Numbered from the stretch's first letter, positions 11,059 through 23,391 are shown. The stretch: 64,000 bases of DNA from Diplosphaera chodatii (GCA_032358165.1 JAALGY010000043.1:1860001-1924000), one strand, 5' to 3'. Numbers and translations: made by a program. Notes: a model not told the origin generated them from the letters alone.

Positions 11059-13856
11059 TTACTGGGGCGGCTGTGTGTCTGGCTGCTGTGGCGGCGGCGG
11101 AGACGCCTGCTGCTCTGTCGGCTGCTGGCCGGGTGGCTCGGCGTCGTCGCGGCGTGCCTCGCGGCCGCTGCCGAGGGAGCCTGCCTGCTGCAGCCGCTGC
11201 TGCAGCGGCTGCTGCGCCTGCGCCTGCGTCTGGGGCGGCAGCTGCTGCTGCAGCATCAGCGCGTTCATGTCGTGCACCAGCGGCGACAGGTCGTCGGCAG
11301 CGCCGGCGCTAGCGCCTGCGCCGGGTCCGGCGCCGGTCGGCAGCCCGCCGGCAAAGCCCGCGGCGCCCGAGAGTGGCCCGCTGCCGAGCTGGCCCGCGTG
11401 CATCTGTCCACTGCCCATCATGGCACCGCCACCTGCGCCGCCCATGCCACCGCTGCCAAGGCCGCCGCCGCCCCCCATATGGCCGCCTCCACTGAGGGGT
11501 CCGCTGCCCATCGGACCAGTGCCAATTGGGCCGGCCCCAATCGGACCGCCGCCCATCGGGCCGCCTCCGAGCGCGCTGCCAGCCATGCCAAGGTGCCCGG
11601 CGCTGAAGCCGACGCTGCCGCCCGGGACGCTGCTGCCGCTGGGCATCTGCAGCGGGCCGCCGCCAAAGCCGCCGGGCATGCTGCTGACAGGCGCCACCTG
11701 GCCGCCCATCGCAGCTGGGCTGCCGTACAGCTGATAGGCTGCATACGGGTCCACCGTCGCTGCAGCAGCTGCTGCTTGCTGCGCATAGTAGGCTGCAGAC
11801 GGATAGAGCACGTCAAAGCTTGCGTTTGATCATTTCATGACCTACACGTGAAACAACATGGACAAGCCACTTATCAATCAAATTTGAAACGAGCAGGGGT
11901 TGGCAGGTCGATGCTGACACACCTGCGTACGGATCGGCAGGGCTGGAGCCATAGGGGCTGGAGCCGTATGCCCCCGCCAGGCCGCCGGTGGGGTCGTAGC
12001 CGCCATAGGCGCCTGCAGCAGGGTAGCCGCCGGGCAGCTGCGCATAGCTGGAGGGGGCGACCACGCCTAGCGATGGCGCATGGCGGTTGGCGCTGGAGCG
12101 GCCCCAAGAGATGCGGATGGATGTGGAACCCACCATCTGTTGATGCGGCATCCAATTGTCAGGCGGGCAGGGCGGTGAAAATATTGGCTGTGCGGAACTG
12201 CTGTAGTGGTGTCTGTAGATTGCAGTTGTGCATGAGCGACTGGTAAAGATGTTCGATGGACACTGTACCTGGCCGTTCATGGCAAGCATGGCAGCCTCGG
12301 CATTAGGGCGGCCCATGAACTGCACGAAGCCGCACCCCTTGCCCGCTGGTATCTTCACATACACAATCTCGCCAAACCGCTGGAAGATCGCCCTGAGCTG
12401 GTCCTCCGTCACCTGATGGGTGCAGGCACGCATACCCATGAGACAGTGTGTGCTTTGAAGGCCGCTACGCTGTGCCTCTGCACCAACTGTAAAGTGCAGA
12501 CTAAGAAAGCAAAGGCTATTTGTCAGAACCACGATGAGGTGTGTATCAGCATGGCAATGCCTACGTGCACAGCACAGCATATCCATACATCATCGCTTGT
12601 TGAGGCTCTTGCAAGTCAAAAGCTCACTGCTGCGCTGAGCCCTCCGATGAACAGCGTGGTGTTGGATGGGTCCAGGTCCCCCAAAGCACCATGCATGCCT
12701 GCCGGCCCGCCGCCCGTGCCAAGGCCCGCGCCATGCTGCAAGCCACATGATCAGCGACCGTCACAGACCCGGAAAGAACATGACTTGGCTGCAGGGAGGC
12801 GTGAGGCCATCACTGGCCCATTTGGTGTCATGCCATGCCTGACTGAGGGGGGTCAAAAGCACAAGCACAAAGTGACCTTGACCACACCTGGAGGGTGGAG
12901 CTCTTTTTGGCGGTGGCCAGCGACACACGGATTGGGCGGTTGGAGATGAAGTGGCCGCTCATCTCCCCCAGCGCACGGTCGCGCTCTGCCTCGGACCCGA
13001 ATCGCACAAAGCCATAGCCCTTCGACCGCGAGGTCAGGGGGTCCGTGATAACCTGTGGGCAATCCCACCGACATCTTGGTGAGCCGGTGCATGTGCAGCT
13101 TGGCATGGGTGAGGTGCCAAACCATGACAGCACGCACGCGGAGGCTGCAGGTCGTTGCTCACCTTGGCGCTGCGGACTGAAGGAAAGTACTGCCTGAAGT
13201 GCTCCTGGAGGACGTAGTCGGTCACATCGGGAGCCAGGTCCCCCACGAAGACGGAGTGGTCCGCCGCTGCACGACAGCGGTGTGCCATGATGAGCGCCGA
13301 ACGCAGGATGGCTACAAGCCGCTCTCATGTGCACTCGACATGGTCTGACAGCAACAGCCACCGTGGCCCTCCCATTGTTACAAGACACAGCAAGCATGCG
13401 CTCAAGTCGGGTACTGCACCTTCTGTGCTGCCCTTGCCAACCCCAAAGGCTGCCCAGTTTAGCCTGAAGATCTGGTCTGTGCCCGGGATGGGGCACCCGT
13501 TGTAGGTGTTGAGGATCTGGAGGGGATCAACACCCACGTCGTCAAAAATGTGCACAGCCGCCAACATACACCCTATCTATTTGCATGTCATGCTCCGAGC
13601 TCAGTCTGCACTCAGTCGGTGTTCATACACAGCAGGCGTGAGGGAACCGAACCTGTGCTGCCGCCTCGTGGGATGTGAACTCAATGAAGCCATAGCCCTC
13701 CGACACATTGGTCGTCTTTGAGCGGATGATCTTCACAGAAGTGACGGTGCCGGTGGCTGCGAAAAGGTTGTACAGGAACGTCTCATCCATCCAGTACCCC
13801 AAGTCGCCGATCCAGAGCGTCCGGGGCTTGTCCCCTGCACCCGCTCCATCCGGCAT
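11059..13856 (-). CDS. RBP47: RBP45/RBP47-type three-RRM RNA-binding protein
   Basis: Exons on the minus strand: 13856-13653, 13516-13420, 13266-13163, 13052-12888, 12735-12628, 12412-12269, about 12136-11925, and about 11820-11059. The first six joins keep phase exactly. The last junction could use either of two donors near 11925. RRM1 has LWIGDL and GYGFIEF. RRM2 has VFVGDLAPDVTDY and KGYGFVRF. RRM3 has TLFIGGL and VKIPAGKGCGFVQF, followed by ISWGRSSANR. This domain order and these strings match plant RBP45/RBP47 proteins, which bind poly(U)/poly(A) RNA, shuttle from the nucleus and enter stress granules. The tail is long and low-complexity: Tyr/Gly/Ala-rich, then Gly-Pro-Met repeats, then Gln-rich. 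The ATG at 13856 gives MPDGAGAGDKPRTLW; the frame stays open upstream, so an earlier start cannot be excluded. Confidence 0.92.
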
Positions 13857-15077
13857 GACGCTCCTGCAACTCATTTGCAGATTGGTTGTGGTGCCCATCT
13901 GGATGCAGCGCGTCTGCACACTCTGAGGCGACACAGCGGGCCAGATGACAGCCTCATGTTCCCACCATGCAGATGGTTTTCCTGCAACCAATCGGCGCGG
14001 GATGGCAATCGACTCAGTGGCGATAAGTGGACCCCATAGGTTGGGGAGAAGGACGGCTAGCTGCTGAGGCCACCGATAAGGGGCACATACGGCGGGACAG
14101 GCGGGCTGTGTGCCGCAAATCACGCATCCAGGGATGCTGATAGCATTTACGCATGCGGCGGCGTGCAGCGACATCAGACGCCGGTGGAACATGGTACTTG
14201 CTGGTGGCTCGACCATCAAGTCATCCACAGCCTCTGCGGCGCCAGCGGCCCTATGCCCGCGATTGCGCGGGCACGAGCTTGAGTCTGACACGAACGCACA
14301 CGAGCAGCTGCAATACTTTCAGGCAAGGTGCGCCATTCGCGGCGGGACCATGAGAAACACACAACCACCTGGGCCGCACCCCAGCGATGCTTGCCATCCG
14401 TGAGTGTCACAGCAAGCGCCTGGACATTCGACAGAAGGACCGATGCAAGCTCGGCGCGCCAGGCAATGGCAACGAGCTCGGCAGCCGTCAATTAGCCTAT
14501 CGAAAGCCGTGCTTCTGCAGCTCCGCCTGGGCTCGCAAGTGGCGAGTGCGGCCGAACGCAAGTGCACACGCTCCGCTGAGCGATGCAACACGGTATGATG
14601 ATCATGCATGAATGCGCTCCGCCTTCACCTGGCACTGCCGGGCGCACGGCAGCCGGCGTGTTTCCCCTGGGTGGCCTGCTGAACCGACTACCTGCTGCGC
14701 AGTTCCTGCTGCTCCACCTGAGCGCAGGCAGCCATTCGCGAGCAGGGCCCCATGTTTGATCGTGCAGACTATGTGTGGTGGACGTGCACTACTGTGGGCG
14801 CTCCCGGTGTGCACGAGCCTGCAGTGCCCCGCGGCTCAGGGCTTTGGGAGCTGGGTGCTGATATTACATACCCGGGACTGGCAAAAGGTCCGATGATCGG
14901 CTTGCCGATCAAACACCACTTCGCCACTTCGCCAGTCAATGCCCTCGGCACGGTGCTGACGCTGCCTCGCCATCACTATACCTGTTTTGGTAGCTTCTGT
15001 CAGTCTGAGCACATGTGCCGCGAACGCTGACCTACTGCCCGCTCGCCACGGCGTCTTTGCCTGCGTGGGATATCGGG
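13857..15077. other. Divergent intergenic region between RBP47-like and PEX19 genes
   Basis: About 1.2 kb separating two start codons that point away from each other. It should carry both promoters and 5' UTRs. Short frames on both strands show no family signal, and no repeat or RNA gene was seen. Confidence 0.5.
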
Positions 15078-16835
15078 ATGTCGAACCCTGAACTCAACGA
15101 GCTGCTGGATGGTGCGACATGCACAGCTTGTGCTGATCTGTGCCTGTTGAGCGTTCCCACATGTTTCTCAAACGCCACCCATGTGCAGGTGCCTTGGACG
15201 ATTTTCAGGACCAGCCCTTGTCGAGCACAGGCGCGGTCAGCGCTGCGGCAGCAGCTCCAGTTGACGGGTGAGCTCAGCACAGCTGCGAGCTGGTGGACTG
15301 CACATTGGATGAGCGTCATGTGCTGCTTCGGTACTCGCGCAATACAGCGCTGTCATCGTGTGCAGGGCATCTCCTCCTGACAGCAGTGGCGCACCTGCAA
15401 GCAAGCCAGCTGCGAGCAGCTTGCAGTTTGATCCGCTGGGCAGATCCTCACCTGTGCCCGCGTCACGCGGGAAGGGCAGCAAGGGGCCGTCCCTGCCGCC
15501 ACGGTCGCAAGCCCGTGCCAAGACGGCAGCGCCCAGTCAGACGCAGCATGCAGCGCCCAGCGGTCAGGACAGCAGTCCGGCTGACGGCGCAGGTGCGGAT
15601 CATCGATGTGGAATCCACAGCTGCGACTTACAGGAATCTCGAAGGGCTGCTCGGTGCAGTCTTGCTCAAGTGAAGTGTCAGACTCTCGTACACCCTTCTC
15701 CCACCCAAAATTGGTTCTGCTTTGCAGGCGATGCCGACAGAGCAATGCCGGATTTGGCCGCAACGCTGCAGGCCCTAGCCATGAGCGGGCCTGACAATGC
15801 ACGCAGCCGAGGAAGCGGTGGCGACGCAGCTCCCGATGTGGAGGCGACGCTGCGGTCGGCAGCCGCAGCCGTTGCAGCAAGCGCGTCCGGCGATGCTGGC
15901 GCCGGTGCCGAGGGCGATGAGCTCTTGAAAGAGTGCGTCGCAGCACACAGCGGGTCGCAGTATGGCACCAGGGAGGGCAGAGGGCCATGTTTCCAGGATT
16001 TTGTTGCAAGCGGGTGCTGATGCAGGACCCTGTGTACGCATGCTGCGGTCCGATGCAGAGTGATGTGGCGGTTCTGCAGGCTGGCACAGCAGCTGCAGGG
16101 CCTCGGGGGCGAGGCCCCATCAGACCCGGAGGAGATGGACGCCATGGTGGGCGTCATCCTCAAGCAGCTGCTGTCCAAGCAAGTGCTACACCAGTCGATG
16201 AAGGTGCCGCGTGAAGTCATCCCCTCTCCTGGTGCCCTGCCCGGCTTGCTGGCAAACCTACAACATCAACTTGTACTCACACCAACGGCTGGCAGAGGCG
16301 CATGTTGCCTCGCATGTCAGGGCGGCACGGTGCGACACTGCAGGCGGCTTGCACCAGAGGCAGGGCTGCCATTTGGGGCGCAGCACGTCCTGATGCTGGT
16401 CTGGCATGCACAGGACATTGGGGAGCGGTACCCGCACTGGCTGGCCAAGCACGCTAGCAGCCTCAGCGACGAGGAGATGACGCGTTACACGCAGCAGCAC
16501 CAGCACATTCTAGAGATGTGCCGGCTCTACGACGAGGATGCCGACAACTTTACCGCCATCTTTAGCCAGCTGCAGAAGGTGCACGGAGACTCTCTTATGG
16601 TTGTATTGAGCAGGGGACACACCGCTGCGCCATGCTCCCTGGACGCGATAAATCATGCATTTGTTCAGTTCTCGTGATCATGGCCTCAGAGCCTGTCTGT
16701 GCTACTACGCAGATGCAAGCGTGCGGCACGCCGCCTGATGAAATTGTGCAGGAGTTGTCACCCGGGTTGCAGTTTGATGCGGACGGCATGCCCAAGCTGC
16801 CAGACGGCGGTCCGCCTGGGTGCTGCATTCAGTAG
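15078..16835 (+). CDS. PEX19: Peroxin 19, peroxisomal membrane protein chaperone/receptor
   Basis: Seven exons: 15078-15111, 15189-15267, 15366-15592, 15728-15932, 16080-16203, 16414-16578 and 16713-16835. Every junction is GT..AG and in phase, giving 318 residues. PEX19 binds newly made peroxisomal membrane proteins in the cytosol and docks on PEX3. The N-terminus MSNPELNELLD is short and acidic as expected for the PEX3-binding region, followed by a Ser/Ala/Pro linker. The helical core contains VGVILKQLLSKQVLHQSMK, then IGERYPHWLAKHASSLSDEE and YTQQHQHILEMCRLYD. The end has the signature PPDEIVQELSPGL, DADGMPKLP and a terminal CCIQ box, a CaaX motif predicted to be farnesylated. Divergently arranged from the RBP47-like gene. 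Confidence 0.96.
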
Positions 16836-17287
16836 GGCCGTACTCATTGCTGGTAACCCTCAGGAGTCCAGGGTTCAGGGCAAATGCGCTAGGAGCGCTT
16901 GCTTCGGCACGGCGCATACCTTTTGCCAGGATGCCGTCTGCTGTATGTACAGGATTACATCTGTTGCCAACTTTACATGGGGATCGTCGAGCGGATGTCC
17001 CCCTGTGTTGGCGTCGCCCAAAAACATCCTGCCGGGGTAGCAGATCAGCGATATACTCTTGCTGAATCGCAACAACATTCGAGCTTTCGCCAACCTGCCA
17101 GCTGTGTCAGACAAAGCCCGTGTGGCTTCGTCACCGTGTGCTCATGAGCAAATCGGGGTGCGCGTGCCCTGCAAAAGGGCCTTCGCGGCCAACGTTGGAG
17201 CACGGCACCACTGCGCCTCAGTCAGTTGCACAGTCACAGCTGCTCAGCACGCCACCGGAGCGTGGCAGCTCGTCGTAAGGGTTGCAA
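16836..17287. other. Intergenic, no gene
   Basis: Lies between the PEX19 stop and the start of the next plus-strand gene. No convincing frame or repeat was seen. Confidence 0.5.
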
Positions 17288-20200
17288 ATGGGTCCGGGGA
17301 TGGCGGGTTTCGCAACCGTCCTCCTGCTGCTGATCACGCTCAGCGGGGCAGGTGCGGCGGTTTCTGCGTCTTCAGCTTTGAACCGAACCGATCACAGAGA
17401 GTGCTGCAGGCTGGGAAGCGTTTTAGACTTGTAACGATGTTCACGGCAATATGCCACACATCCCAGTGAGCACAGAGGCGCGGCACTGGAGCGGCACGGA
17501 CCTCTTACGACGCCAGATTGACTGTGTCAGTACATCGCAGCTGGTCACGCCAATCCGTGCTGCACTGAACAAGCTTCAGCTTGGTGTGCAGTGGATGCGC
17601 GTTCGCTCCTGCACAAGCACCATCACCACGGGGGAAAGCATGGGCACTGCAAGACCATTGCTCAGGTGCTGCATTATATCCATTTGCCATGCTACGCCGA
17701 GGTGTCGCTGGGTGCCCACCTGTCGCTGCCCAAGTTCACCTGCTGATGTCACAGCACACAGCTGAACCCTCAAAGCTGCCATGGTGAGTGTCAACTGTCC
17801 CTGTGATGTTGAGCAGCAAGCTGATAGCCAGATGGGTCTGATTGTTTCGCAGGTGCTGCACGAGACACCCAGTCTGAGCCGCTTCGCAAAGGCCTTTGAT
17901 GACGCGCATGTGCCATTCATCACAGGTGTGCAGAGGGTTGTGAGCGACCGCAGACTGCAGAGCCACGAAACACTGCTGGCGCCAAACGTTTGCTCACGGC
18001 CTGTCTGATCTACCGTAGGTCTGGTCAACGACCCGCATGCGCGCGCCACTCTCCTGGCTGTTCAGGATGAGCACCTGGGGTGAGCTGGGCACCCCTCCGG
18101 CTTGCCGCATCGTCAGCACGCTGCTTTACTGCCCATTGTTGGGTGATCTCAGTCCTGCCGTTATTGGGACTGCTGTTGAGACCATCGAATGCATGATGTG
18201 TGTACATACAATGCAGCACTGGTGACACCGTGTTTGATGAGGCCGCCATCCGTTTTCAGCAGCACACAATCATGGACCGTGTCAAGGTGAAGTGCCGAGA
18301 CTTCATGCCCCAGGGACAGCTGGTTGCTGCTCTGGGTCTGTTTACGGTCACATATGGCTACATGCCAAAAGTAACCCATGTGAGCTGGCAGTGCTTAGCT
18401 GTTCATGCTGTCATATGCAGACATGCAAGGCAAAGGACGGCGATGTGTACTCGACACTGGCGGGCACGAAGCTGACGGTAAGGAGGGACGCTGCTGCGAA
18501 CAAGGGCAGGAAGCTGCAGCAGGTATGTTTATGTCATGCAGCTGCTGGATGACTCATATGCTTATACTATGCTGTATTGCACATCAGGCAACATGCTTGC
18601 TGGCAACCTACAGACAGGTGCCATGCTAGTTGGCGCTATGTCACAGCTGTGCTGCTGTGTATAATCTGCAGGTCTCCACGGCAATGACTTCGCTGCTGGC
18701 TGTGCTGCCGGGTGATGCGGAGGATGTGCCCAAGTCAGTGCGCCCCGTGTCAAATGCCGCCTTTGCAGTCCCCGAGGTGTGCCATGCTAGAGCCCTCTGG
18801 CATCTGCCTACAGCATACCTCCTGCAAACAGCAGCTGCAACACTGCCTGCATGCTTTGTCGGGATCGGGGCGGGATTGTCACACCTTGCATGGTAGTCCT
18901 TGAGTCTGGCCTATGGGGCGTTGTTACATCTGGTAACAACGAACTCTGGCGAGCAGGCTAAGGAGGCAGCACATGGCGAGCACAGCAAGCATGCCAAGGC
19001 GCACAAGCATGGCAAGCACCATGGGTGCAAGGGCAAGAAGCACTGGAAGGGCAAGCACCACTGGAAGGCCCACGGCGAGTGGAACGACGACGATGATGAC
19101 CATGCGCACAAGAAGCACGGCAAGGGAAACCATCACTGGAAGCACCATGCCTTTTCTGCCAAGGACATGGTGCGAAATCACATCTGAAGAACGGCAATTT
19201 CCCAGCTGCCTATTATGCGGCAGCTCTTGGATGGCCTGCCAGTGAGTCAGAGTCTGTTCTTTGTTTGGACACGGAGGCGGACTGAAGCGATGCCACTTCC
19301 CGTGTGCAGGTTGCACATGCGCTGGTGAAAGCAGAGCACAAGGCAGCCAAGCACGGCGCCCTGTTTCTGCAGGTACATGTTCGCTCGTACTTTAATCCTG
19401 AAGCACTGTATCGAGAAACCCCTTATGGGCACAGTCCTGTGCAACACTGCATGGCGTTGCAATGCCTGCACTGCCTCTGCATCAGCAGAGCTCACAGTTC
19501 TCCTTGGGAGTCCGAGACAGGCATTGCTGTCTCCACTGCAGAGCAATGTCACATCACAGCGTGTCAAGGTCCTGGGCAGCGTCCATGCCTGCGAGGTGCG
19601 CCCCACAGCTTGTGTAATGCTCCTGCACCTGCACTGTGACCTTCGTTGACCACCTTGCTGTGTATGACAGTGTTGGCGTGCCCCGCATGACCATCGTGCC
19701 TTTCTGCACGCCAGCTGGGGAGTTGGCTGCGTTTGGCATGCTGTGAATGTACCCTCCACCCTGCAGGGCGCCGTCCTCATTGTGTCCGCATTCCTGAACG
19801 CCCCGCCGACGCCCGACCCCGTGGTGGTGCTGGCCGCCCAGAGGCCGTACACCCCGCACCAGGTGCCCTGCCCATTCGGCCATGCCCATCTCGTGTCCTC
19901 CGGTTGAACCCCCGTTGACGTGCTGCATGCCCAGTGCACAGCGTGCGTGAGCACACTGTGAGCAGTTCATTGAGCAGGCGTATGGACCGTCTCCTCCTGC
20001 AGGCTGGGCACCGTCACCACCATGGCGAGGGACACGCGCACCACCACAGCTGGCTGGGCTGCCTGAAGCACGCCATGAAGGTGCGGGTTGCCATGGCAGG
20101 TTGCCAGCATGGCATGATGTGCGCGGCGGCTGCAGCCGCAGTTGTGCAGGGTCCACAGCACTCTGCGTCTGCAGCTGACGCACACATGCTGAACCCGCCG

Positions 20201-21135
20201 CTGGCAGGCATGTCTGAATGCTCATACTTCACATGGTGCAGGTGTGGCAGAGGCGCCTGGAGCACCTGTTCTCTCACGGCAAGCCGTATGGCAAGCGCTG
20301 CCATGGCAAGCACCGCCACGGCAAGCACGCCAAGGCAAGCTCTGCTGTGAACCGCAGTAATACAATGGGGCTTTGACATACTCCTTCGTATGTGCCGCTG
20401 CAAAGCAGCTAGTAACGCCAAAGGCTCATTGCAGCGGCGGTTGTTTGATGTTCGTGCTTTCTCTCCACTGCAGATCGAGAAGCATGACCCGCCCAACGAC
20501 CCTGAGCTTCTCGCATACTACGCGGCCCACGAGCGCGCTCAGGTGCAAGGCTACCAATGCTGTGCTTGTATTTTGCAAGCACTTGCATTCATGTCTAGGC
20601 TGCAGGAATCGACGCTCTTTCCCCTGTATGCAGGGTGAGCATGGCGCGAAGGCCCAGGCGGCCTTGTCAGGCGCTGTGCAGGCCGCCGTCTCCAAGGTCA
20701 TTGACGCCACGCCACAGCAGGTTGGCATCTTGCTGTCTGGCTGCACGGTGGCGGGCAGCAAGTGTCCCCTCCCTCGTGGTGTTTTCCATGTGACAGCTCT
20801 GCAGCAGCCGCATGCTTCAGGTGCTGAACGGTACCGACCTGAACTTTTACACTGCAGGTGGGCCGGGTGGAACTGAAGGCATTGCCAGCTCGCGTCGTCA
20901 CAGAGGTGATCCCGCCATCGGGCTCTTGCAAGGAAGCCGATTGTGTGTTCGACTTGCCTGAAGACAGATGCGCATGTGCTAATGCATGTCTCAACTGAAT
21001 TTGCAGATGCAGCGTCTGGTGGACCCACGTGCTATCACCGTCCAAGAGGTCAACCACACACCGCTGGTGCTGCCATCCGCAGCTGCTGAGGCCTGGCGCG
21101 GTGCGCACATGCCGTCCGAGTCTGATGCTGCTTGA
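17288..21135 (+). CDS. Secreted FAS1-like protein with histidine-rich insertions
   Basis: The ATG at 17288 opens a signal peptide (MGPGMAGFATVLLLLITLSG). After an unresolved stretch, in which VLHYIHLPCYAE near 17670 resembles a FAS1 core, the exons join in phase: 17853-17925, 18019-18079, 18217-18370, 18421-18522, 18672-18776, 18957-19169, 19310-19372, 19542-19595, 19767-19862, 20003-20080, 20242-20346, 20474-20542, 20634-20720, 20858-20905 and 21007-21135. From 18370 on all introns are phase 0. FAS1-like pieces are ATLLAVQDEHLG, VYSTLAGTKLTV and, later, VLGSVHACEGAVLIVSAFL, which resembles the closing strand of the fold. Between them lies the exon 18957-19169, packed with His, Lys and Gly. 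A second His-rich pair lies at 20003-20346 (HRHHHGEGHAHHH; GKRCHGKHRHGKH). The His-rich parts may bind metal ions or act in the wall; that is inference. The FAS1 assignment is moderate. Confidence 0.6.
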
Positions 21136-21412
21136 ACCCGGTCAATATACCTGTCCATGGTTGCACAACTTACAGGTACATATGGTCATACACTCACGTG
21201 TTACCGTGCAGACCTGCGCAACTGGTTTGCGCACATCTTCTGATCACTCGTGGGGCGGGGGACGTGGATTGATTCGTTTTTAACAGTATGACAGGCCCTC
21301 GTTGCTCTCGGGGTGATCCTATGTTTGCGTTCGGCGCGGATAGTGCTAGCGATGCTAGTTTTGGCGTGACTGTACAGTATGATTGCTGTTGGTATGTTTG
21401 TCAGCTTGGTAC
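21136..21412. other. Convergent 3' region
   Basis: Separates the stops of the His-rich gene (+) and the SET gene (-). No coding signal; expected to be two 3' UTRs. Confidence 0.5.
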
Positions 21413-22901
21413 TTATCGGTCCAGCGTTGCATCCTCTGATTGTGCAGTACACGTCGCACATCTGCACACAAACCCATATGCAAACTGTAAACGCTGCTGC
21501 CTTTGCTCGAACGGCATATTAGCATCGATGTAGCTGATGAACAGCTCCTCCCCTCGATCAATATCCCTCGCTGCCCGCATTGTGACCCTGAAGATGTGAA
21601 AGGCTGCTTGTCAATGTGTGGACAGATGTGAACAGAACTGACACTCACCAGCAGAGAGTTGAGCAGGCATCATCCTCGGCACAGTCAAGCCACATCAGCT
21701 TGCCTGCTGGAGTTGTCGGCAAACTGCACGTCCACAGACGGCGTGCAACTGTGATTACAGAGGCTGCTGAGCAGGTAAATCGCAGAGCCGCTGTGGCCAT
21801 CGGAGCTGCCGCCCACCAGCGCGGCCGCCACCTCCGCCAGGCTGCGCCCCTCGAGCGGCAGAACAGCATCCACCCTGCAGCATTGGCAGGCTTGAGGCTG
21901 GTGCGGCTCACGGTGCCCAGCATCGAGGTGCCTGCGTACGATGTGGAACCTGATGGTGCTGATGCCATGGGAGCTTTCAGACAGGCTGCCTCTGTGACAG
22001 GGCACCTGAAGGCGTTGACATGCAGGCGTGCCATGACGGAGACCAGCCAGTCGAGGTCGATGGCGCTGGCGGCCAGTTCGGCATGAGCGCGCTGTGTGCT
22101 GCCGGGCGGCAGGCTGCCGCAGTGCGCCTGCAGGCCCTGCTGTATGAGGCTGTGCACCTCCACCCAGGGCTGCGGTGGCGGCCCTGCCATGCTGGCAAAG
22201 CACAGCGCTTGCATGTCCTGCAGCAGAGGACGCTGGCAAGTGAGGGCCTATCAAAAGTGCCATCCATGTGAAGCGCACGCTGGTGCATGCCTGAGACTGT
22301 GCTGCCGCACCGTGTGACTGGGTGGCACTGCCAAGGCACTACGCTGCTGCAGCACTGCTGCTACTGACCTGGTAAGCAGGGCTGTGGCTGCCATGCACAA
22401 TGCCACACGCCAACCTTGCGGCCAGCAGCGGGAAGCGCTCTTTATGGATCGTGCAGTACCGCGAGAGGGCTGCAAAGTTGCTGCTGCCGTGGCCTTCCAC
22501 TGCAGCATACGAGCCACTGGCCCGGTCTGCGCACTGCTGCCCGCAGTACGCCTGGCCAGCCATGTGCAGCGGGTCTTGGGCTGGCTCGAACACGTGCAGG
22601 CAATCGTAGCAGACCTGCAGGGCGACACGACCCACCGAGGTCATGGCTCGCAAGTTCCCGCACAGATGTATGCACCCGAATACTGCAATGCTGTGTAGCA
22701 GGGTCAGCCGTGCACCTTGTTGCGATGCTGAGGCGCCGACGCACACACAAGGGGCCGCTCCTGCAGCACCACGGTGCCCTGAGGTATTGCCTGCCTGGCC
22801 ACCAAACCTCTGCCGGCCTGCTGCGTGATGCCAAGAGCCAGCATGCTGCTGGCACGGGAAAGCATCTCAGCCAGCCGCCCGCCGGCACTCTGCTGCGCCA
22901 T
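21413..22901 (-). CDS. SET-domain protein, ATXR4/SMYD-like lysine methyltransferase
   Basis: The start at 22901 leads into GRGLVARQAIPQGTVVLQER, the classic first SET strand, spliced at CTT|GTGTGT to VCYDCLHVFEPAQ, a Cys-containing insert (about 22612-22372) as in SMYD and ATXR4 proteins. A helical exon follows (about 22245-22010: IDLDWLVSVMARLHVNAF). The next exon carries SLAEVAAALVGG and SSLCNHSCTPSVDV, holding the NHSC cofactor-site motif. The last exon(s) give GEELFISYIDANMPFEQR and YGFVCRCATC, the catalytic-Tyr region and post-SET cysteines, ending at TAA 21415-21413. Such enzymes methylate lysines on histones or other proteins. Plant ATXR4-type members have a short split insert like this one, and I favour that group. 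One internal junction near 21900-22010 is not settled. Confidence 0.85.
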
Positions 22902-23391
22902 GCTGGTGGTTGTCGCAGTCAGGCCTTTGCGCGACGCCAGACGGCTGTACGATGTGTCTCACGCAGATGATATGCAGATCAATATGATCCAATGATCATC
23001 GACCGAGATGCATTTTGCAGCAGATGCGCAGCCATCATCAGCCAGTCGCATTGCACCCAAGTGCATGTTGTGTGCAATAGATGCGCAGCGAGACGTCAGT
23101 CATGCAGGACAGGCCTCCGCATCCAATGCCAACTAGACATTGGCCGGTCTGTTCTGGGACAGACCAATGCCGCAATGCGTTGCTGACATCGTGCTGCAGG
23201 GCCGCTGCCCGCAACGCCGCAAGCAATATGACTAATGGTGCACATTCTTGCACATCAGAGCAGGTGCAGCAAGCCATTTGACAAACCTGGTGCAGCCCGC
23301 TACGGTCAGCAGTTGGACAGCCAGTATCCGATCACAGAACGGTGCATCGCGTGTGCTTCTGCTCGTGACGAGCCTCAGTGAGCCATCCGCT
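22902..23391. other. Short divergent promoter region
   Basis: 490 bases between the starts of the SET gene (-) and the reductase (+). No coding signal was seen; the two promoters must share or split this space. Confidence 0.5.

Noticed and set aside
10819..11829. 336-codon plus-strand open frame
   Set aside because: It is antisense to the Gly/Gln-rich last exon of the RBP47-like gene. Low-complexity GC-rich codons keep the opposite strand open; the product is Arg/Ala/Leu-rich with no family signal.
18911..19316. Minus-strand frame rich in Leu, Val and Ala that looks like a membrane protein
   Set aside because: It is the reverse complement of the His/Lys-rich exon, whose codons read as hydrophobic residues on the other strand. 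It has no start context or splice support.
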